DNA from: Kribbella kalugense
GTDB taxonomy: Bacteria; Actinomycetota; Actinomycetes; Propionibacteriales; Kribbellaceae
DNA: 64,000 nt
Assembly: GCF_004365875.1 (NCBI RefSeq)
Contig: NZ_SODF01000001.1
Coordinates: 1,240,001 to 1,304,000, forward strand
Direction of reading: 5' to 3'
Below the pieces are notes generated by a model. That model had not been told where the DNA came from, searched no databases, and worked only from the letters and a program-made list of their open reading frames with translations. Of this stretch, positions 62,982-64,000 are shown in pieces (position 1 is the stretch's first letter; each line of letters begins with the position of its first letter). The translations under genes were made by a program, and so were the position numbers.

Positions 62982-63898
62982 GTCAGCGCCTCGAGCTGTG
63001 GAAGTCGGCCGAACATGTCGGGTAGGCCGCGTAGGCCGTTGCGCACGGACTCGTGCGACAGCGCGAGTTCAGGGCCGGTGCTCGCCTCGACACCGTCCAG
63101 GCAACGCAGGATGTTCCACCGTGTGTGCCCCAGCCAGCCGCCGATCATGAACACGAACCAGCTCGGTCCCGACGGTGGCAGCGCTCCGCCCGCGGCGACG
63201 TACCCGTCGAGGACCGAGCGGAAGATGGCGGGCTTGATGTCGTCGAAACCAGGTCCCTTCGCGATGCTCAACGCGGTCGAGCCGAGCTCGCTGGACAGGT
63301 CGAGCAGCCCCGAGAGCTCCCAGTCGAGCACCACCGGGCGACCGCCTCGGGCGAGCAGGTTCCACGGTTGGATGTCTCTGTGGGTGAGTACGACGGGGCC
63401 CGGCCGCTCGCAGGTGTCGACGAACTGCGCGATCGCGAGGAACGTCTCGACCTGGGAGGCGAGTTCGTCGGCCCACGGCTGTCCGGTCGCCTTCGCCCGC
63501 TCGGCGAGCTCAGGCCAGTCGCGCGCCACCGGTTCCTCGATCTCGGCGTCGGTCCACTCGACGTCGAGGGCGTGGATGCGCGCGAGGATCTCACCGATCT
63601 CGAACGCGTACGCCGCCGAAACCGGTGCCTCAGGCAACTTGTTTCCCTCGACCCAGCGGTGGACGAGCGTTTGGTCGCCGGCCGAGATCGGCTCTGGCAT
63701 CGGAATGCCGGCAGCGAAGGCCGCCTGCTCGAACCTGAACACGTCCTCGAGGTGGTACGTCGTACGGCGGTCGACGAGGTTCAACTCCTTCACCGCGAAC
63801 GATCCCTGGTCGGTGTCCAGCCGGTACATCCGGTTCGCGTACCCGCCGTGGACACGGATCATCGGCCCACTCGGCGTACCGAGCTGCGAGAGATTCAC
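62960..63898 (-). CDS. Aminoglycoside phosphotransferase/choline-kinase fold protein
   Basis: A ~312-residue protein-kinase-like phosphotransferase of the APH family. The N-lobe has VHGGYANRMYRL and the ATP-site Lys in FAVKELN; the catalytic loop is LTHRDIQPWNLL (H-x-D-x-x-x-x-N) and the metal Asp is in VVLDWELSGL. Substrate may be an aminoglycoside, a sugar or a lipid alcohol. I chose GTG 63898, which lies 7 nt after a TAGAGT -10 box (leaderless); GTG 63907 is the alternative. Confidence 0.85.
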   Translation of the reverse strand: MNLSQLGTPSGPMIRVHGGYANRMYRLDTDQGSFAVKELNLVDRRTTYHLEDVFRFEQAAFAAGIPMPEPISAGDQTLVHRWVEGNKLPEAPVSAAYAFEIGEILARIHALDVEWTDAEIEEPVARDWPELAERAKATGQPWADELASQVETFLAIAQFVDTCERPGPVVLTHRDIQPWNLLARGGRPVVLDWELSGLLDLSSELGSTALSIAKGPGFDDIKPAIFRSVLDGYVAAGGALPPSGPSWFVFMIGGWLGHTRWNILRCLDGVEASTGPELALSHESVRNGLRGLPDMFGRLPQLEALTQVRCGR

Positions 63899-63908
63899 CT
63901 CACGCACT

Positions 63909-64000
63909 CTAGGACTCGGACGTCACCGAAGCACCGGATTTGCCTGGGGGAGTGGATGCGACCTGGACGGCACTGAGGAGGTCCGACAGGCTCTCCGGGT
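63909..64000 (-). CDS. Possible 3' end of a gene running off the window
   Basis: One minus-strand frame is open from the window edge to a TAG at 63909-63911 and reads as a plausible protein end (PESLSDLLSAVQVASTP and so on, Ser-rich at the terminus). The stop codon overlaps the -10 box assigned to the phosphotransferase gene. Too short to identify. Confidence 0.4.
   Translation of the reverse strand, partial: PESLSDLLSAVQVASTPPGKSGASVTSES

Overview
The window is from a high-GC actinobacterium. Codon use is strongly G/C-ending, GTG starts are common, many genes have a TAnnnT-like -10 box 6-7 nt before the start codon (leaderless mRNA), and there are several Tat-exported lipoprotein sugar-binding proteins. 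The gene content and the recurrent GTACGCC/GTCGTAC words suggest Kribbella or a relative, which is an inference. I see no rRNA, tRNA, CRISPR array, transposase or phage gene, so this looks like chromosomal arm-type content rich in catabolism, regulators and resistance functions.

Layout. 0-2.6 kb: two tandem metallophosphoesterases (the first cut by the window edge) and a membrane-anchored PstS-like binding protein. 2.7-6.6 kb: a flavin disulfide oxidoreductase, then an ECF-type Ni/Co importer (cbiM-cbiQ-cbiO) preceded by a dyad matching the Nur nickel-regulator box as I recall it. 6.8-16.6 kb: sugar or sugar-acid catabolic cluster 1 (GntR regulator, three dehydrogenases, CUT1 ABC importer, two enolase-superfamily enzymes). 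16.8-24.3 kb: secreted SGNH esterase, a triple hairpin, a winged-helix protein, a START-like protein, a UvrA-like ATPase, and a divergent MarR/SDR pair around a 32-bp perfect palindrome. 23.2-27.5 kb: LacI-controlled ABC importer. 28-36 kb: a YCII protein and an AhpD-like protein, then cluster 3 on the minus strand (2-hydroxyacid dehydrogenase, muconate-lactonizing-type enolase, ABC importer, TIM-barrel isomerase) with a divergent LysR gene. None of the three importers has its own ATPase here.

37-44 kb concentrates ribosome-related functions: a macrolide-type glycosyltransferase, a TetM/OtrA-type ribosomal protection protein with an apparent attenuator (upstream ORF plus two interleaved inverted repeats), a second-type pyrH, and an Rsm22-family methyltransferase-like gene preceded by an 18-codon leader ORF with an R-x-R motif. 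43.7-49.8 kb holds regulators (two AraC types, one MerR) and small oxidoreductases; the MerR gene and its divergent neighbour share a mirror-image pair of 19-bp-spacer promoters. 49.9-58 kb holds a Tat-exported protein, an EEP-family phosphatase, DinB, and an AraC-VOC-UvrA-VOC unit with the same 17-bp site upstream of both VOC genes. 58-64 kb has a GNAT, an inositol-phosphatase-like protein lacking key aspartates, a secreted beta-propeller protein, LysR, a racemase-like protein without the usual cysteines, a DHFR-like protein and a phosphotransferase.

The strongest new leads are the two leader-ORF architectures in front of ribosome-protecting genes, the paired AraC-type sites around the VOC/UvrA unit, the MerR-type leaderless promoters, and the putative Nur box.
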